Shown: positions 35,605 through 45,056 of the stretch, one piece after another
How positions within the stretch are numbered: the stretch's first letter is position 1
Layout: the number at the start of each line of letters is the position of its first letter
From: Mycobacterium europaeum
GTDB taxonomy: Bacteria; Actinomycetota; Actinomycetes; Mycobacteriales; Mycobacteriaceae
Direction of reading: 5' to 3'
Length of the DNA: 64,000 nt
Assembly: GCF_002102155.1 (NCBI RefSeq)
Contig: NZ_LQOU01000040.1
Location: 1-64,000 of the forward strand
Translations under genes and position numbers: made by a program
Notes under the pieces: model-generated
The model's database searches: none
Seen by the model: only the letters and a program-made list of their open reading frames with translations
Told to the model about the DNA's origin: nothing

Positions 35605-37470
35605 ATGTGCGGAATTGTCGGCTACGTCGGGCAGCAGCCCGCCTGCAAGGTCGTCATGGACGCGCTGCGCCGGATGGAGTACCGCGGCTATGACTCCTCG
35701 GGGATCGCACTTGTCAACGGCGCCGGGATGCTGACCGTGTGCCGCCGCGCCGGCCGGCTGGCCAATCTGGAGGACGCGGTCGCGCACATGCCGCCGGAGT
35801 CGCTGGCCGGCACCACCGGCCTGGGCCACACGCGCTGGGCCACGCACGGGCGCCCCACCGACCGCAACGCGCACCCGCACCGCGACGCCGCCGGCAAGAT
35901 CGCCGTCGTCCACAACGGCATCATCGAGAACTACCCGAGCCTGCGCCACGAACTAGAGGCCCAGGGCGTGGAATTCGCCAGCGACACCGACACCGAGGTC
36001 GCGGTGCACCTGGTGGCGCAGGCATATCGGCACGGCGCGACCGCGGGCGACTTCGCCGCCTCGGTGCTGGCGGTGCTGCGCCGGCTGGAGGGCCACTTCA
36101 CCCTGGTGTTCACCAACGCCGACGTGCCGGGCACCATCGTGGCCGCCCGCCGCTCCACGCCGCTGGTGCTCGGCATCGGTGACGGCGAGATGTTCGTCGG
36201 CTCCGACGTCGCCGCGTTCATCCCGCACACCCGCAACGCCGTCGAACTCGGCCAGGACCAGGCCGTGGTGCTCACCGCCGACGGCTACCGGATCACCGAC
36301 TTCCACGGCAACCCCGACGTCGAGTACCGCGAGTTTCACATCGACTGGGACCTGGCCGCCGCGGAAAAGGGCGGCTACGAGTACTTCATGCTCAAGGAGA
36401 TCGCCGAGCAGCCGGCCGCGGTGGCCGACACCCTGCTCGGGCATTTCGTCGACGGCCGGATCGTGCTCGACGAGCAGCGGCTCTCCGACCAGGAGCTGCG
36501 CGAGATCGACAAGGTGTTCGTGGTGGCCTGCGGCACCGCCTATCACTCCGGGCTGCTCGCCAAGTACGCCATCGAGCACTGGACCCGGCTGCCGGTCGAG
36601 GTGGAACTGGCCAGCGAGTTCCGTTACCGCGACCCGGTGCTGGACCGCAGCACCCTGGTGGTCGCCATCTCGCAGTCCGGGGAAACCGCCGACACCCTCG
36701 AGGCCGTCCGGCATGCCAAGGAGCAGAAGGCCAAGGTGCTGGCCATCTGCAACACCAACGGCTCGCAGATCCCGCGCGAGTGCGACGCCGTCCTCTACAC
36801 CCGCGCCGGCCCCGAGATCGGCGTCGCCTCGACCAAAACGTTCCTGGCGCAGATCACCGCGAACTATCTGGTCGGCCTGGCGCTGGCGCAGGCCCGCGGC
36901 ACCAAGTACCCCGACGAGGTCGAGCGGGAGTACCAGGAGCTGGAGGCCATGCCGGACCTGGTCGCGCGGATGCTCGCGATGATCGAGCCGGTGGCCGCGC
37001 TGGCCTACCGGTTCGCCCAGTCCTCGACCGTGCTGTTCCTGGGCCGCCACGTCGGCTACCCGGTGGCGCTGGAAGGCGCGCTGAAACTCAAGGAACTGGC
37101 CTACATGCACGCCGAGGGTTTCGCCGCCGGCGAGCTCAAGCACGGCCCGATCGCGCTGATCGAGGACGACCTGCCGGTCATCGTCGTCATGCCCTCGCCC
37201 AAGGGGCAGGCCACGCTGCACTCCAAGCTGCTGTCCAACATCCGCGAGATCCAGGCCCGCGGCGCGATCACCATCGTGATCGCCGAGGAAGGCGACGACA
37301 CCGTGCGGCCCTACGCCGACCACTTGATCGAAATCCCTTCGGTGTCAACCCTTTTGCAGCCGTTGCTGTCGACCATCCCGCTGCAGGTGTTCGCCGCGTC
37401 GGTGGCGCAGGCCCGCGGTTACGATGTCGACAAGCCGCGAAACCTGGCCAAGTCCGTCACCGTCGAGTAG
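35605..37470 (+). CDS. glmS: Glutamine–fructose-6-phosphate aminotransferase (isomerising)
   Basis: First step of amino-sugar synthesis: glutamine plus fructose-6-phosphate gives glucosamine-6-phosphate. 621 residues from ATG 35605; Met removal exposes the catalytic Cys (MCGIVGYVGQ). The glutaminase domain (1–240) has GLGHTRWATHG and HNGIIENY. Two SIS domains follow (VVACGTAYHSG; ISQSGETADT; LGRHVGYPVALEGALKLKE), and the end is DVDKPRNLAKSVTVE. Longer upstream readings are rejected because Cys2 must be at the terminus. Confidence 0.97.
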   Translation: MCGIVGYVGQQPACKVVMDALRRMEYRGYDSSGIALVNGAGMLTVCRRAGRLANLEDAVAHMPPESLAGTTGLGHTRWATHGRPTDRNAHPHRDAAGKIAVVHNGIIENYPSLRHELEAQGVEFASDTDTEVAVHLVAQAYRHGATAGDFAASVLAVLRRLEGHFTLVFTNADVPGTIVAARRSTPLVLGIGDGEMFVGSDVAAFIPHTRNAVELGQDQAVVLTADGYRITDFHGNPDVEYREFHIDWDLAAAEKGGYEYFMLKEIAEQPAAVADTLLGHFVDGRIVLDEQRLSDQELREIDKVFVVACGTAYHSGLLAKYAIEHWTRLPVEVELASEFRYRDPVLDRSTLVVAISQSGETADTLEAVRHAKEQKAKVLAICNTNGSQIPRECDAVLYTRAGPEIGVASTKTFLAQITANYLVGLALAQARGTKYPDEVEREYQELEAMPDLVARMLAMIEPVAALAYRFAQSSTVLFLGRHVGYPVALEGALKLKELAYMHAEGFAAGELKHGPIALIEDDLPVIVVMPSPKGQATLHSKLLSNIREIQARGAITIVIAEEGDDTVRPYADHLIEIPSVSTLLQPLLSTIPLQVFAASVAQARGYDVDKPRNLAKSVTVE

Positions 37471-37562
37471 GCAGCACCGCTTCGGCCGTATCGCCGTCAC
37501 ACCCCCCGCGGTTCCGTTAGATTGCCTTGGGGAACAACGCACTCCACAGGGGTAGGAGCAGC

Positions 37563-38474
37563 ATGCGGTCGGCGGCCATCAGGTTCGGCTTCGCAGGTCT
37601 TGTCTTGGTTGTCGTCGGGGCATACATCGCCTCGGTGGCGCTCTACGCCAAGGGTGGGGGGCACCGCCACCCCGAAATCCCGCCCGGCGGTCAACAGAAC
37701 ACGGCCACGCTGGTCATCGAGGACGTCCAGTCCAACTACAGCGTGCTGATGGCCGACCTGTCCATCTCGCCGGGGTCGGCCCTGCTGGATCCGCAAACCC
37801 AGCACTTGAACGAAGACGTCAGTCTGCGAGTGCGATCGGTGGCAACGCCGACCCGCCGCACCTGGACCAAGGGCATGCTCCCCGGTGTCTTCCCCGTCCC
37901 GCTGACCATCGCGGGGGAGATCGAGAAGTGGCCGTTCGACCGCTACAGCTCGGGGCCGGTCGAGATCGAGCTCGTGCACGGCCCCGGGAACGTGCCCGAA
38001 CGTCTGCCGGTGACGTTCGTCAATCACCTTTCCGGGTGGCAGGTGTCCGTCGACGGGTCCGGCCCCTACCGGGTGAGCCTGCACCGCTCGCTCAGCGCGG
38101 CGGCGTTCGGCATCGTCATTTGCGGGGTGCTCATCGCGATCGCCGGCCTGGGGCTCTTCGTCGCCGTCCAGACCCTGCGTGACAGACGGAAATTCCAGCC
38201 GCCGATGACCACGTGGTACGCGGCGATGCTCTTCGCGGTGGTACCGCTGCGCAACGCCTTGCCCGGCTCACCGCCCTTCGGCGGCTGGATCGACATCACG
38301 CTCGTGCTGTGGGTGCTCGTCGTCTTGGTGATCTCGATGCTGCTCTACATCATGTGCTGGTGGCGGCACCTGCGTCCGGAGGCCGCCGTGCCCGCCGCGG
38401 CGGCACCCGCGGCGACGCCCGATCCGCTCCCGGCAACCGCCGAGCCGATGGAAGGCTCGCGCACCGCCGGGTAA
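37563..38474 (+). CDS. DUF4436-type membrane protein (Rv3435c-like)
   Basis: A 303-residue membrane protein equivalent to M. tuberculosis Rv3435c. It has an N-terminal transmembrane helix (about 8–28), a ~150-residue extracytoplasmic beta-rich domain (SNYSVLMADLSISPGSALLDP), then three or so helices (AAFGIVICGVLIAIAGLGLF; TLVLWVLVVLVISMLLYIM). The segment FAVVPLRNALPGSPPFGGWID is typical of DUF4436 proteins. AGGAG precedes ATG 37563. Function unknown. Confidence 0.8.
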   Translation: MRSAAIRFGFAGLVLVVVGAYIASVALYAKGGGHRHPEIPPGGQQNTATLVIEDVQSNYSVLMADLSISPGSALLDPQTQHLNEDVSLRVRSVATPTRRTWTKGMLPGVFPVPLTIAGEIEKWPFDRYSSGPVEIELVHGPGNVPERLPVTFVNHLSGWQVSVDGSGPYRVSLHRSLSAAAFGIVICGVLIAIAGLGLFVAVQTLRDRRKFQPPMTTWYAAMLFAVVPLRNALPGSPPFGGWIDITLVLWVLVVLVISMLLYIMCWWRHLRPEAAVPAAAAPAATPDPLPATAEPMEGSRTAG

Positions 38475-38512
38475 CTCGCGCGACGCAGCAACCGGCGTGC
38501 GAAGGTGATGAC

Positions 38513-39226
38513 GTGACGAATGCACCGGTGGGGTCCCGACTGCGCGGCATGGGGCTCGCGGTCTGGCATTACGTCAGCAGCGCGCCGTTGACCTACGGGT
38601 GGCTGCTCGTCCTGCTGATCACGACCTTCATCCAGCACTGGCTTCCCCAGCGGCAACTGCACTGGATGCTGATGCACCATTCCACCAACATCCACGGCCT
38701 GGCGCGTGATCCGCTCGACGTGTTGTTCTCCAGCCTGTTGTGGATCGACGGGGACAACCTGGCGCCCTACCTGATCCTGTTCTCGTTGTTCCTGGCGCCC
38801 GCCGAGCACTGGCTCGGGCAGTTGCGTTGGCTGACAGTGGGATTGAGCGCACACATCCTGTCCACCTATTTCAGCGAGGGCCTGCTGTATCTGGCGATCG
38901 AGCAGCACGACGCGTCCGAACGGCTGGTGCATGCCCGCGACATCGGCGTGAGCTACTTTCTGGTCGGGGTGATGGCCGTGCTGGCCTATCACATCGCGCG
39001 ACCGTGGCGCTGGGGCTATCTCGGCGTGCTGTTCGTCATCTTCGGCTTCCCGCTGATCGCGATGGACCGGATCGAGTTGAACTTCACCGCGATCGGGCAC
39101 TTCACCTCGATCCTCGTCGGGCTCTGCTTCTACCCGATGACCCGCCACCAAGACCCCCGACAGCTGACCCCCGCGCGACTGCGGGCCATGGCGCGCCGGC
39201 GCGGTTCGCCCGAGGCATCGGCCTGA
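38513..39226 (+). CDS. Rhomboid-like polytopic membrane protein (Rv3434c-like)
   Basis: A 237-residue membrane protein with about six transmembrane helices, equivalent in place and length to M. tuberculosis Rv3434c. GTG 38513 has GAAGG upstream. Segments HHSTNIHGLARDPLDVLFSSLLW, TYFSEGLLYLAIE and GHFTSILVGLCFYP recall rhomboid-fold proteins, but a clear GxSG serine centre is not visible, so protease activity is not claimed. It follows the DUF4436 gene by 38 nt and is probably co-transcribed. Confidence 0.75.
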   Translation: MTNAPVGSRLRGMGLAVWHYVSSAPLTYGWLLVLLITTFIQHWLPQRQLHWMLMHHSTNIHGLARDPLDVLFSSLLWIDGDNLAPYLILFSLFLAPAEHWLGQLRWLTVGLSAHILSTYFSEGLLYLAIEQHDASERLVHARDIGVSYFLVGVMAVLAYHIARPWRWGYLGVLFVIFGFPLIAMDRIELNFTAIGHFTSILVGLCFYPMTRHQDPRQLTPARLRAMARRRGSPEASA

Positions 39227-39262
39227 GCGGCACCGCCCAACCGCGTCGCCCCTACCCGTAAT

Positions 39263-40693
39263 GTGGCTGAGGTGCGGCACTACTACTCCGTAGACGCGAT
39301 CCGCCAGGCCGAGGCGCCGCTGCTGGCCAGCCTGCCCGACGGGGCCCTGATGCGGCGCGCGGCCTTCGGGCTCGCCGCCGAGATCGTCGCCGAATTGCGC
39401 GCCCGCACCGGGGGCGTGGCCGGCCGCCGGGTGTGCGCGGTCGTCGGCTCGGGCGACAACGGCGGCGACGCGTTGTGGGCCGCCACATTCGTACGTCGTC
39501 GCGGTGCGGCCGCCGACGCGGTCTTGCTCAACCCGGAGCACACCCACCCCAAGGCGCTGGCGGCGTTCCGGAAGGCCGGCGGGCACGTGGTGGAAAGCGT
39601 CCCGCCCACAACGGATCTGGTCATCGACGGGGTGGTGGGCATCTCCGGCTCCGGACCGCTGCGCCTGGCCGCGGCCGAGGTGTTCGCCGCGGTCGACGAG
39701 GCGGGCATCCCGGTGGTGGCCGTCGACATCCCCAGCGGCATCGACGTGGCGACCGGGGCGATCGCCGGCCCCGCGGTGCACGCCGTCCTGACCGTCACCT
39801 TCGGCGGCCTCAAGCCCGTGCACGCGCTCGCCGACTGCGGCCGGGTGAAGCTGATCGACATCGGCCTCGACCTTCCGGACACCGACGTGCTCGGTTTCGA
39901 GGCCGCCGACGCCGCCGCGCGCTGGCCGGTGCCCGGCCCGCACGACGACAAGTACACCCAGGGCGTGACCGGGGTGATGGCCGGCTCGTCGACGTATCCG
40001 GGCGCGGCCGTGCTGTGCACCGGGGCCGCCGTCGCTGCGACGTCCGGGATGGTCCGTTACGCGGGCAGCGCGCACCGCGAGGTGCTCGCCCACTGGCCCG
40101 AGGTGATCGCGTCACCCACCCCGGCATCGGCCGGGCGGGTCCAATCCTGGGTCGTCGGGCCCGGATTGGGCACCGACGACACCGGGGCCGCGGCGCTGTG
40201 GTTCGCGCTGGAGACCGACCTGCCGGTGATCGTGGACGCCGACGGGCTGACCATCCTGGCGGCGCATCCCGAGCTGGTCGCCAACCGCAAGGCGCCCACG
40301 GTTCTGACCCCGCACGCCGGTGAATTCGCCCGCCTGGCGGGTAACCCCCCCGGGGACGACCGGGTGGGCGCGTGCCGCAAGCTCGCCGACACCTTCGGCG
40401 CCACGGTGCTGCTCAAGGGGAACGTCACCGTGATCGCCGATCCGGGCGGCCCGGTGTACCTCAACCCGGCCGGGCAATCCTGGGCGGCCACCGCGGGCTC
40501 CGGCGACGTGCTCTCCGGCATGATCGGCGCGCTGCTCGCGGCGGGCCTGCCGGCGGCCGAGGCGGCCGCGGCGGCGGCGTTCGTCCACGCCCGGGCGGCG
40601 GCGCTGTCGGCCGCCGACCCGGGGCCCGGTGACGCGCCGACGTCATCGTCCCGCATGGTTCCGCACATCAGGGCCGCGCTGGCCGCCCTCTAG
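39263..40693 (+). CDS. nnr: Bifunctional NAD(P)HX epimerase/dehydratase
   Basis: A metabolite-repair enzyme that returns hydrated NADH/NADPH to the active form. 476 residues. The N-terminal epimerase domain (about 1–215) has VVGSGDNGGDAL and DIPSGIDVATG; the C-terminal ribokinase-like dehydratase has LTPHAGEFARL and AGSGDVLSGMIGALLAAG. GTG 39263 is taken; GTG 39272 is nearly as good. gadB starts 15 nt downstream. Confidence 0.93.
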   Translation: MAEVRHYYSVDAIRQAEAPLLASLPDGALMRRAAFGLAAEIVAELRARTGGVAGRRVCAVVGSGDNGGDALWAATFVRRRGAAADAVLLNPEHTHPKALAAFRKAGGHVVESVPPTTDLVIDGVVGISGSGPLRLAAAEVFAAVDEAGIPVVAVDIPSGIDVATGAIAGPAVHAVLTVTFGGLKPVHALADCGRVKLIDIGLDLPDTDVLGFEAADAAARWPVPGPHDDKYTQGVTGVMAGSSTYPGAAVLCTGAAVAATSGMVRYAGSAHREVLAHWPEVIASPTPASAGRVQSWVVGPGLGTDDTGAAALWFALETDLPVIVDADGLTILAAHPELVANRKAPTVLTPHAGEFARLAGNPPGDDRVGACRKLADTFGATVLLKGNVTVIADPGGPVYLNPAGQSWAATAGSGDVLSGMIGALLAAGLPAAEAAAAAAFVHARAAALSAADPGPGDAPTSSSRMVPHIRAALAAL

Positions 40694-40708
40694 AAAGGAC
40701 TTTCCGCA

Positions 40709-42091
40709 GTGCCCCAACATCCTTCCCTGCCCGCCCACGCGATCGCCCCCGCCTACACCGGTCGCTTGTTCACCGCGCCGATACCCGCGCTGCGAATGCC
40801 CGACGAGTCGATGGACCCCGAGGCGGCCTACCGCTTCATCCACGACGAGCTGATGCTCGACGGCAGCTCGCGACTGAACCTGGCGACCTTCGTGACGACC
40901 TGGATGGACCCCGAGGCCGGGAAGCTGATGGCCGAGACGTTCGACAAGAACATGATCGACAAGGACGAGTATCCGGCGACCGCGGCCATCGAGCAGCGCT
41001 GCGTGTGCATGGTGGCCGACCTGTTCCACGCGGACGGCCTGAACGACGCCGACCCCTACAGCGCCTGCGGCGTGTCCACCATCGGCTCCAGCGAGGCCGT
41101 GATGCTGGGCGGGCTGGCCATGAAATGGCGATGGCGGGCCAAGGTCGGGAAGGGCTGGGAGGGCCGTCGGCCGAACTTGGTGATGGGCTCCAACGTCCAG
41201 GTGGTGTGGGAGAAGTTCTGCCGCTACTTCGACGTCGAGCCCCGCTACTTGCCGATGGAGGAGGGCCGCTACGTCATCACCCCCGAGCAGGTCGTCGACG
41301 CCGTCGACGAGGACACCATTGGGGTGGTGGCGATCCTGGGGACCACCTACACCGGCGAGCTGGAACCGGTCGCCGACGTCTGCGGGGCGCTGGACAGACT
41401 GGCGGCCGGCGGGGGCGTGGATGTCCCAGTGCACGTCGACGCCGCCAGCGGGGGGTTCGTGGTGCCCTTCCTGCATCCGGAGCTCAAGTGGGACTTCCGG
41501 CTGCCCCGGGTGGTGTCGATCAACGTCAGCGGCCACAAGTACGGGCTGACCTACCCCGGCGTCGGGTTCGTGGTGTGGCGCAGCAAGGAGTATCTGCCCG
41601 AAGAGCTGGTGTTCCGGGTGAACTACCTCGGTGGCGACATGCCGACTGTCACGCTGAACTTCTCCCGCCCCGGCAACCAGGTGGTCGGCCAGTACTACAA
41701 CTTCCTGCGCCTGGGCCGTGAGGGCTACACCAAGGTGATGCAGACGCTGTCCGGGACGGCGCGGTGGCTGGGCGAGCAGCTCCGGGTCAGCGACCACTGC
41801 GAGCTGGTCTCGGACGGTTCGGCGATCCCGGTGGTCGCGTTCCGGCTCGCCGGGGACCGCGGGTACACCGAGTTCGACGTCTCCCACGAGCTGCGGGGTT
41901 ACGGCTGGCAGGTGCCCGCCTACACCATGCCCGACAACGCCACCAACGTCTCGGTGTTGCGCATCGTGGTGCGCGAGGGGTTCTCGGCCGACCTGGCCCG
42001 CGCGCTGCACGACGACGCCGTCTCCGCGCTGGCCTCGTTGGACAAAACCAAGCCCGGCGGCCATTACCACGCGCAGCATTTCGCGCACTGA
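40709..42091 (+). CDS. gadB: Glutamate decarboxylase
   Basis: A PLP enzyme making GABA from glutamate with proton consumption; cytosolic, linked to acid tolerance. 460 residues. HVDAASGGFVVPF carries the cofactor-stacking region, and the Schiff-base Lys is Lys277 in INVSGHKYGLTYPG. The C-terminus is SLDKTKPGGHYHAQHFAH. GTG 40709 is preceded by AAAGGA. alr follows directly here, without the IS-rich stretch found at this place in M. tuberculosis. Confidence 0.95.
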   Translation: MPQHPSLPAHAIAPAYTGRLFTAPIPALRMPDESMDPEAAYRFIHDELMLDGSSRLNLATFVTTWMDPEAGKLMAETFDKNMIDKDEYPATAAIEQRCVCMVADLFHADGLNDADPYSACGVSTIGSSEAVMLGGLAMKWRWRAKVGKGWEGRRPNLVMGSNVQVVWEKFCRYFDVEPRYLPMEEGRYVITPEQVVDAVDEDTIGVVAILGTTYTGELEPVADVCGALDRLAAGGGVDVPVHVDAASGGFVVPFLHPELKWDFRLPRVVSINVSGHKYGLTYPGVGFVVWRSKEYLPEELVFRVNYLGGDMPTVTLNFSRPGNQVVGQYYNFLRLGREGYTKVMQTLSGTARWLGEQLRVSDHCELVSDGSAIPVVAFRLAGDRGYTEFDVSHELRGYGWQVPAYTMPDNATNVSVLRIVVREGFSADLARALHDDAVSALASLDKTKPGGHYHAQHFAH

Positions 42092-42258
42092 AGCAACTCG
42101 ACGCTCGGCGGCTATAGCGAAGATCACAGGTACTTCGGGCGACACCAGACGGTTTGAACCGGACATGTTCCCCAGCTCGTCGCGCCCGACGTGTCGCTCG
42201 GAGGCGGGCACATGCGGTGCCGCCCGGTGCGGGGGCGCATGGGGCGCCTGCGGCTGCT

Positions 42259-42283
42259 GGGGCATCGGGGGGCGGTGGGCGGG
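42259..42283 (+). other. G-quadruplex-capable tract upstream of alr
   Basis: Runs of 4, 6, 3 and 3 guanines separated by 4, 4 and 1 nt lie on the coding strand 26 nt before the alr ATG; more G runs occur just upstream (42231–42244). This meets the usual G3+N1-7 pattern. It is within the 218-nt gadB–alr gap, which otherwise shows no gene. Confidence 0.5.
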
Positions 42284-42309
42284 CGGCGCCTGCGGCCGGT
42301 TCTGGGACA

Positions 42310-43494
42310 ATGGCGGCCATGAAAGGGTGGGCCGTTACGCCGATCTCCCTGACGCCGGGCCTGGTCGCCGAGGCCCTGGTGGACCTGGGCGCGATCGAGC
42401 ACAACGTGCGGTTGCTGTGCGAGCACGCCGGCCGCGCGCAGGTGATGGCCGTCGTCAAGGCCGACGGCTACGGCCACGGGGCCACGCAGGCCGCGCGGGC
42501 GGCGCTGGCCGGGGGCGCGGCCGAGCTGGGCGTCGCCACGGTCGCGGAGGCGCTGGCGCTGCGCGCCGACGGGATCGCCGCGCCCGTGCTCGCCTGGCTG
42601 CACCCGCCCGGCATCGACTTCGGGCCGGCGCTGCTGGCCGATGTGGAGATCGCGGTCTCCTCGGAGCGTCAGCTTGACGAGCTGCTGGACGCGGCGCGCC
42701 GCACGGGCCGGACCGCCACGGTCAGCGTCAAGGTCGACACCGGGCTGAACCGCAACGGCGTGCACCCCAGCCAGTACCCGTCGATGCTGACCGCGCTGCG
42801 CCGGGCCGTCGCCGACGAGGCCGTTCGGCTGCGCGGCCTGATGTCCCACATGGTGTTCGCCGATCAACCGGCCAACCCCGTCAACGATCTTCAGGCCCAA
42901 CGCTTCAGCGACATGCTCGAGCAGGCGCGCGAGCAGGGGGTGCGGTTCGAGGTGGCGCACCTGGCGAACTCGTCGGCCACCATGTCGCGGCCGGACCTGG
43001 CCTTCGACCTGGTGCGGCCCGGGGTCGCGGTGTACGGGCTGAGCCCGGTGCCCCAGCTCGGCGACATGGGGCTGGTGCCGGCGATGACGGTGAAATGCCC
43101 GGTGGCGCTGGTGAAGTCGATCCGCGCCGGCGAGAGCGTCTCGTATGGGCACACCTGGACCGCGGAACGCGACACGAACCTGGCGCTGCTGCCGGTCGGC
43201 TATGCCGACGGTGTCTTCCGGTCGCTGGGAGGACGATTGGACGTGTTGATCAACGGCAGGCGGCGGCCGGGGGTCGGCCGGATCTGCATGGACCAGTTCG
43301 TCGTCGACCTCGGCCCCGGCCCGACCGACGTGACCGAGGGTGACGAGGCGATCCTGTTCGGGCCCGGCAGCAGCGGGGAACCCACCGCGCAGGACTGGGC
43401 CGACCTGCTCGGCACCATCCACTACGAGGTGGTGACCAGCCCCCGTGGGCGCATCACCCGGACCTACCGCGAGGCGCGAACCATTGAGCCGTGA
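42310..43494 (+). CDS. alr: Alanine racemase
   Basis: A PLP enzyme providing D-alanine for peptidoglycan. 394 residues from ATG 42310 (ATG 42319 is the alternative). The catalytic Lys50 is in AVVKADGYGHG, the catalytic Tyr279 in VSYGHTW, and other family motifs are TGLNRNGVHP, HLANSSATM and GRICMDQFVVDL. An N-terminal extension into the G-rich gap is rejected. The next gene's TTG start overlaps the alr end by 11 nt. Target of D-cycloserine (established). Confidence 0.95.
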   Translation: MAAMKGWAVTPISLTPGLVAEALVDLGAIEHNVRLLCEHAGRAQVMAVVKADGYGHGATQAARAALAGGAAELGVATVAEALALRADGIAAPVLAWLHPPGIDFGPALLADVEIAVSSERQLDELLDAARRTGRTATVSVKVDTGLNRNGVHPSQYPSMLTALRRAVADEAVRLRGLMSHMVFADQPANPVNDLQAQRFSDMLEQAREQGVRFEVAHLANSSATMSRPDLAFDLVRPGVAVYGLSPVPQLGDMGLVPAMTVKCPVALVKSIRAGESVSYGHTWTAERDTNLALLPVGYADGVFRSLGGRLDVLINGRRRPGVGRICMDQFVVDLGPGPTDVTEGDEAILFGPGSSGEPTAQDWADLLGTIHYEVVTSPRGRITRTYREARTIEP

Positions 43495-44599
43495 GAAAGC
43501 CCGCGGGCGCCAGAACGGGAGGGCGTGGCTCGCGGGCGGCGCGGGGGTGACCGCCCTGGCGACCATCGTCGGAGCCTCGGCCCGCCGCTCGATGATCCAG
43601 CGCGCCCGCGGCGCCGAAGACCCCTACGCCGACGAGGATTTCGACCGGATCGACGACGACCGCCGCTCGGTGGTCACCACCCCGGACGGGGTGTCCCTGG
43701 CGATCCGCGAGGCCGGGCCCGCGGACGCCCCGCTGACCATGGTCTTCGTTCACGGATTCTGTCTGCGCATGGGCTCCTTCCATTTCCAGCGGACGCGGCT
43801 GCCCGAGCACCTGGGCCCGGACGTCCGGATGGTCTTCTACGACCAGCGCGGGCATGGGCAATCCGACGAGGCGCCGCCGGAGACCTACACGCTGACCCAA
43901 CTCGGCAAGGACCTGCAAAGCGTGCTGCAGGTGGTCGCGCCGCGGGGGATGGTGGTGCTGGTGGGCCACTCCATGGGCGGCATGACGGTGTTGTCGCACG
44001 CCCGCCAATTCCCGGACCAGTACGGGTGCCGGATCGTCGGGGCCGCGCTGATCTCGTCGGCGGCCGAAGGCGTCGCCAGGTCCCCGTTGGGCGAGATCCT
44101 GAAAAACCCGGCGCTGGAAGCGTTCCGGTTCACCGCGCGGTCGGCACCCAAGCTGATGCACCGCGGCCGCAACGTGTCTCGCTCGCTGATCGGCCCCGTC
44201 CTGCGGGCCGCCTCCTACAGCGACCTGCACGTCAGCCGCAGCCTGGACGCCTTCTCCCAGCGGATGATGAACGGCACGCCCATCCCGACCATGGTGGAGT
44301 TCCTGGAGGCCCTGGAGGCGCACGACGAAACCGCCGGCCTGTGGACCCTGCTGCGCATCCCGACCCTGATCGCCTGCGGCGACCACGACCTGCTGACCCC
44401 GGACGAATACTCCCGCAAGATGGCGGCGTCGCTGCCGCAGTCCGAGCTGGTCATCGTCCCCGGCGCCAGCCACCTCGCGCTGCTGGACAAGCCCGAGGCC
44501 ATCAACGACGGCCTGATCCGGCTGGTCAAGCGGTCGACTCCGGGCCGCGCGCGGCTCGCGTTGCGGCGTGCGTGGGAACGGTTGCGGCGCCATGGATGA
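43484..44599 (+). CDS. Alpha/beta hydrolase with N-terminal membrane segment
   Basis: A 371-residue hydrolase. An N-terminal hydrophobic stretch (AWLAGGAGVTALATIVGA, about 13–30) is a likely membrane anchor or uncleaved signal. The hydrolase core has VFVHGFCLRMG (oxyanion), YDQRGHGQSD, nucleophile GHSMGGM and the late ACGDHDLL Asp and PGASHLALL His. TTG 43484 overlaps alr; GAGG lies 9 nt upstream. The tsaE ATG overlaps its stop. The specific ester substrate is unknown. Confidence 0.8.
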   Translation: MSREKARGRQNGRAWLAGGAGVTALATIVGASARRSMIQRARGAEDPYADEDFDRIDDDRRSVVTTPDGVSLAIREAGPADAPLTMVFVHGFCLRMGSFHFQRTRLPEHLGPDVRMVFYDQRGHGQSDEAPPETYTLTQLGKDLQSVLQVVAPRGMVVLVGHSMGGMTVLSHARQFPDQYGCRIVGAALISSAAEGVARSPLGEILKNPALEAFRFTARSAPKLMHRGRNVSRSLIGPVLRAASYSDLHVSRSLDAFSQRMMNGTPIPTMVEFLEALEAHDETAGLWTLLRIPTLIACGDHDLLTPDEYSRKMAASLPQSELVIVPGASHLALLDKPEAINDGLIRLVKRSTPGRARLALRRAWERLRRHG

Positions 44600-45056
44600 T
44601 TCCGGGGGCGCGGTCACGCTGGATCGCGTCGAGGACACCGTCGCCCTGGGGTCGCGCCTCGGTGAGCAGCTGCGCGCGGGCGACGTGGTGGTGCTCACCG
44701 GTCCGCTCGGCGCGGGAAAGACCGTGCTGGCCAAGGGGATTGCCGCGGCGATGGACGTCGACGGCCCGGTCACCTCACCGTCGTACGTGCTGGCGCGGGT
44801 GCACCCGCCGCGGCGGCCCGGCGCACCGGCGATGATTCACGTCGACATGTACCGCCTCTTGGACACCGACGGCGCCGACCTGCTCGGCGAGCTCGACTCG
44901 CTGGACCTCGACACCGAACTCGACGACGCGGTCGTCGTCGTGGAGTGGGGGGAGGGCATCGTCGAACGCCTCGCCGAGCGTCACCTCGACATCCGCCTGG
45001 AACGCCTCAGCGGATCCGACGTGCGGATCGCTTCCTGGCAGTGGGTGCGTTCGTGA
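44592..45056 (+). CDS. tsaE: tRNA t6A biosynthesis ATPase TsaE
   Basis: A 154-residue P-loop ATPase supporting the TsaB–TsaD complex that makes threonylcarbamoyl-adenosine at tRNA position 37. The Walker A is GPLGAGKT (37–44), with TSPSYVLARVH and HVDMYRL following and a VVVEWGEG strand near residue 118. ATG 44592 overlaps the hydrolase gene by 8 nt, and its stop overlaps the tsaB start as GTGA, so tsaE–tsaB–rimI–tsaD are all coupled. Confidence 0.93.
   Translation: MDDSGGAVTLDRVEDTVALGSRLGEQLRAGDVVVLTGPLGAGKTVLAKGIAAAMDVDGPVTSPSYVLARVHPPRRPGAPAMIHVDMYRLLDTDGADLLGELDSLDLDTELDDAVVVVEWGEGIVERLAERHLDIRLERLSGSDVRIASWQWVRS

Noticed and set aside
35303..35734. Plus-strand frame running from the AT-rich gap into glmS in another frame
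   Set aside because: Overlaps the glmS start out of frame and shows no protein-like pattern.
42154..42309. 52-codon N-terminal extension of alr
   Set aside because: Low-complexity Ala/Gly/Arg sequence in a G-run region; family alignment begins at the ATG at 42310 or 42319.
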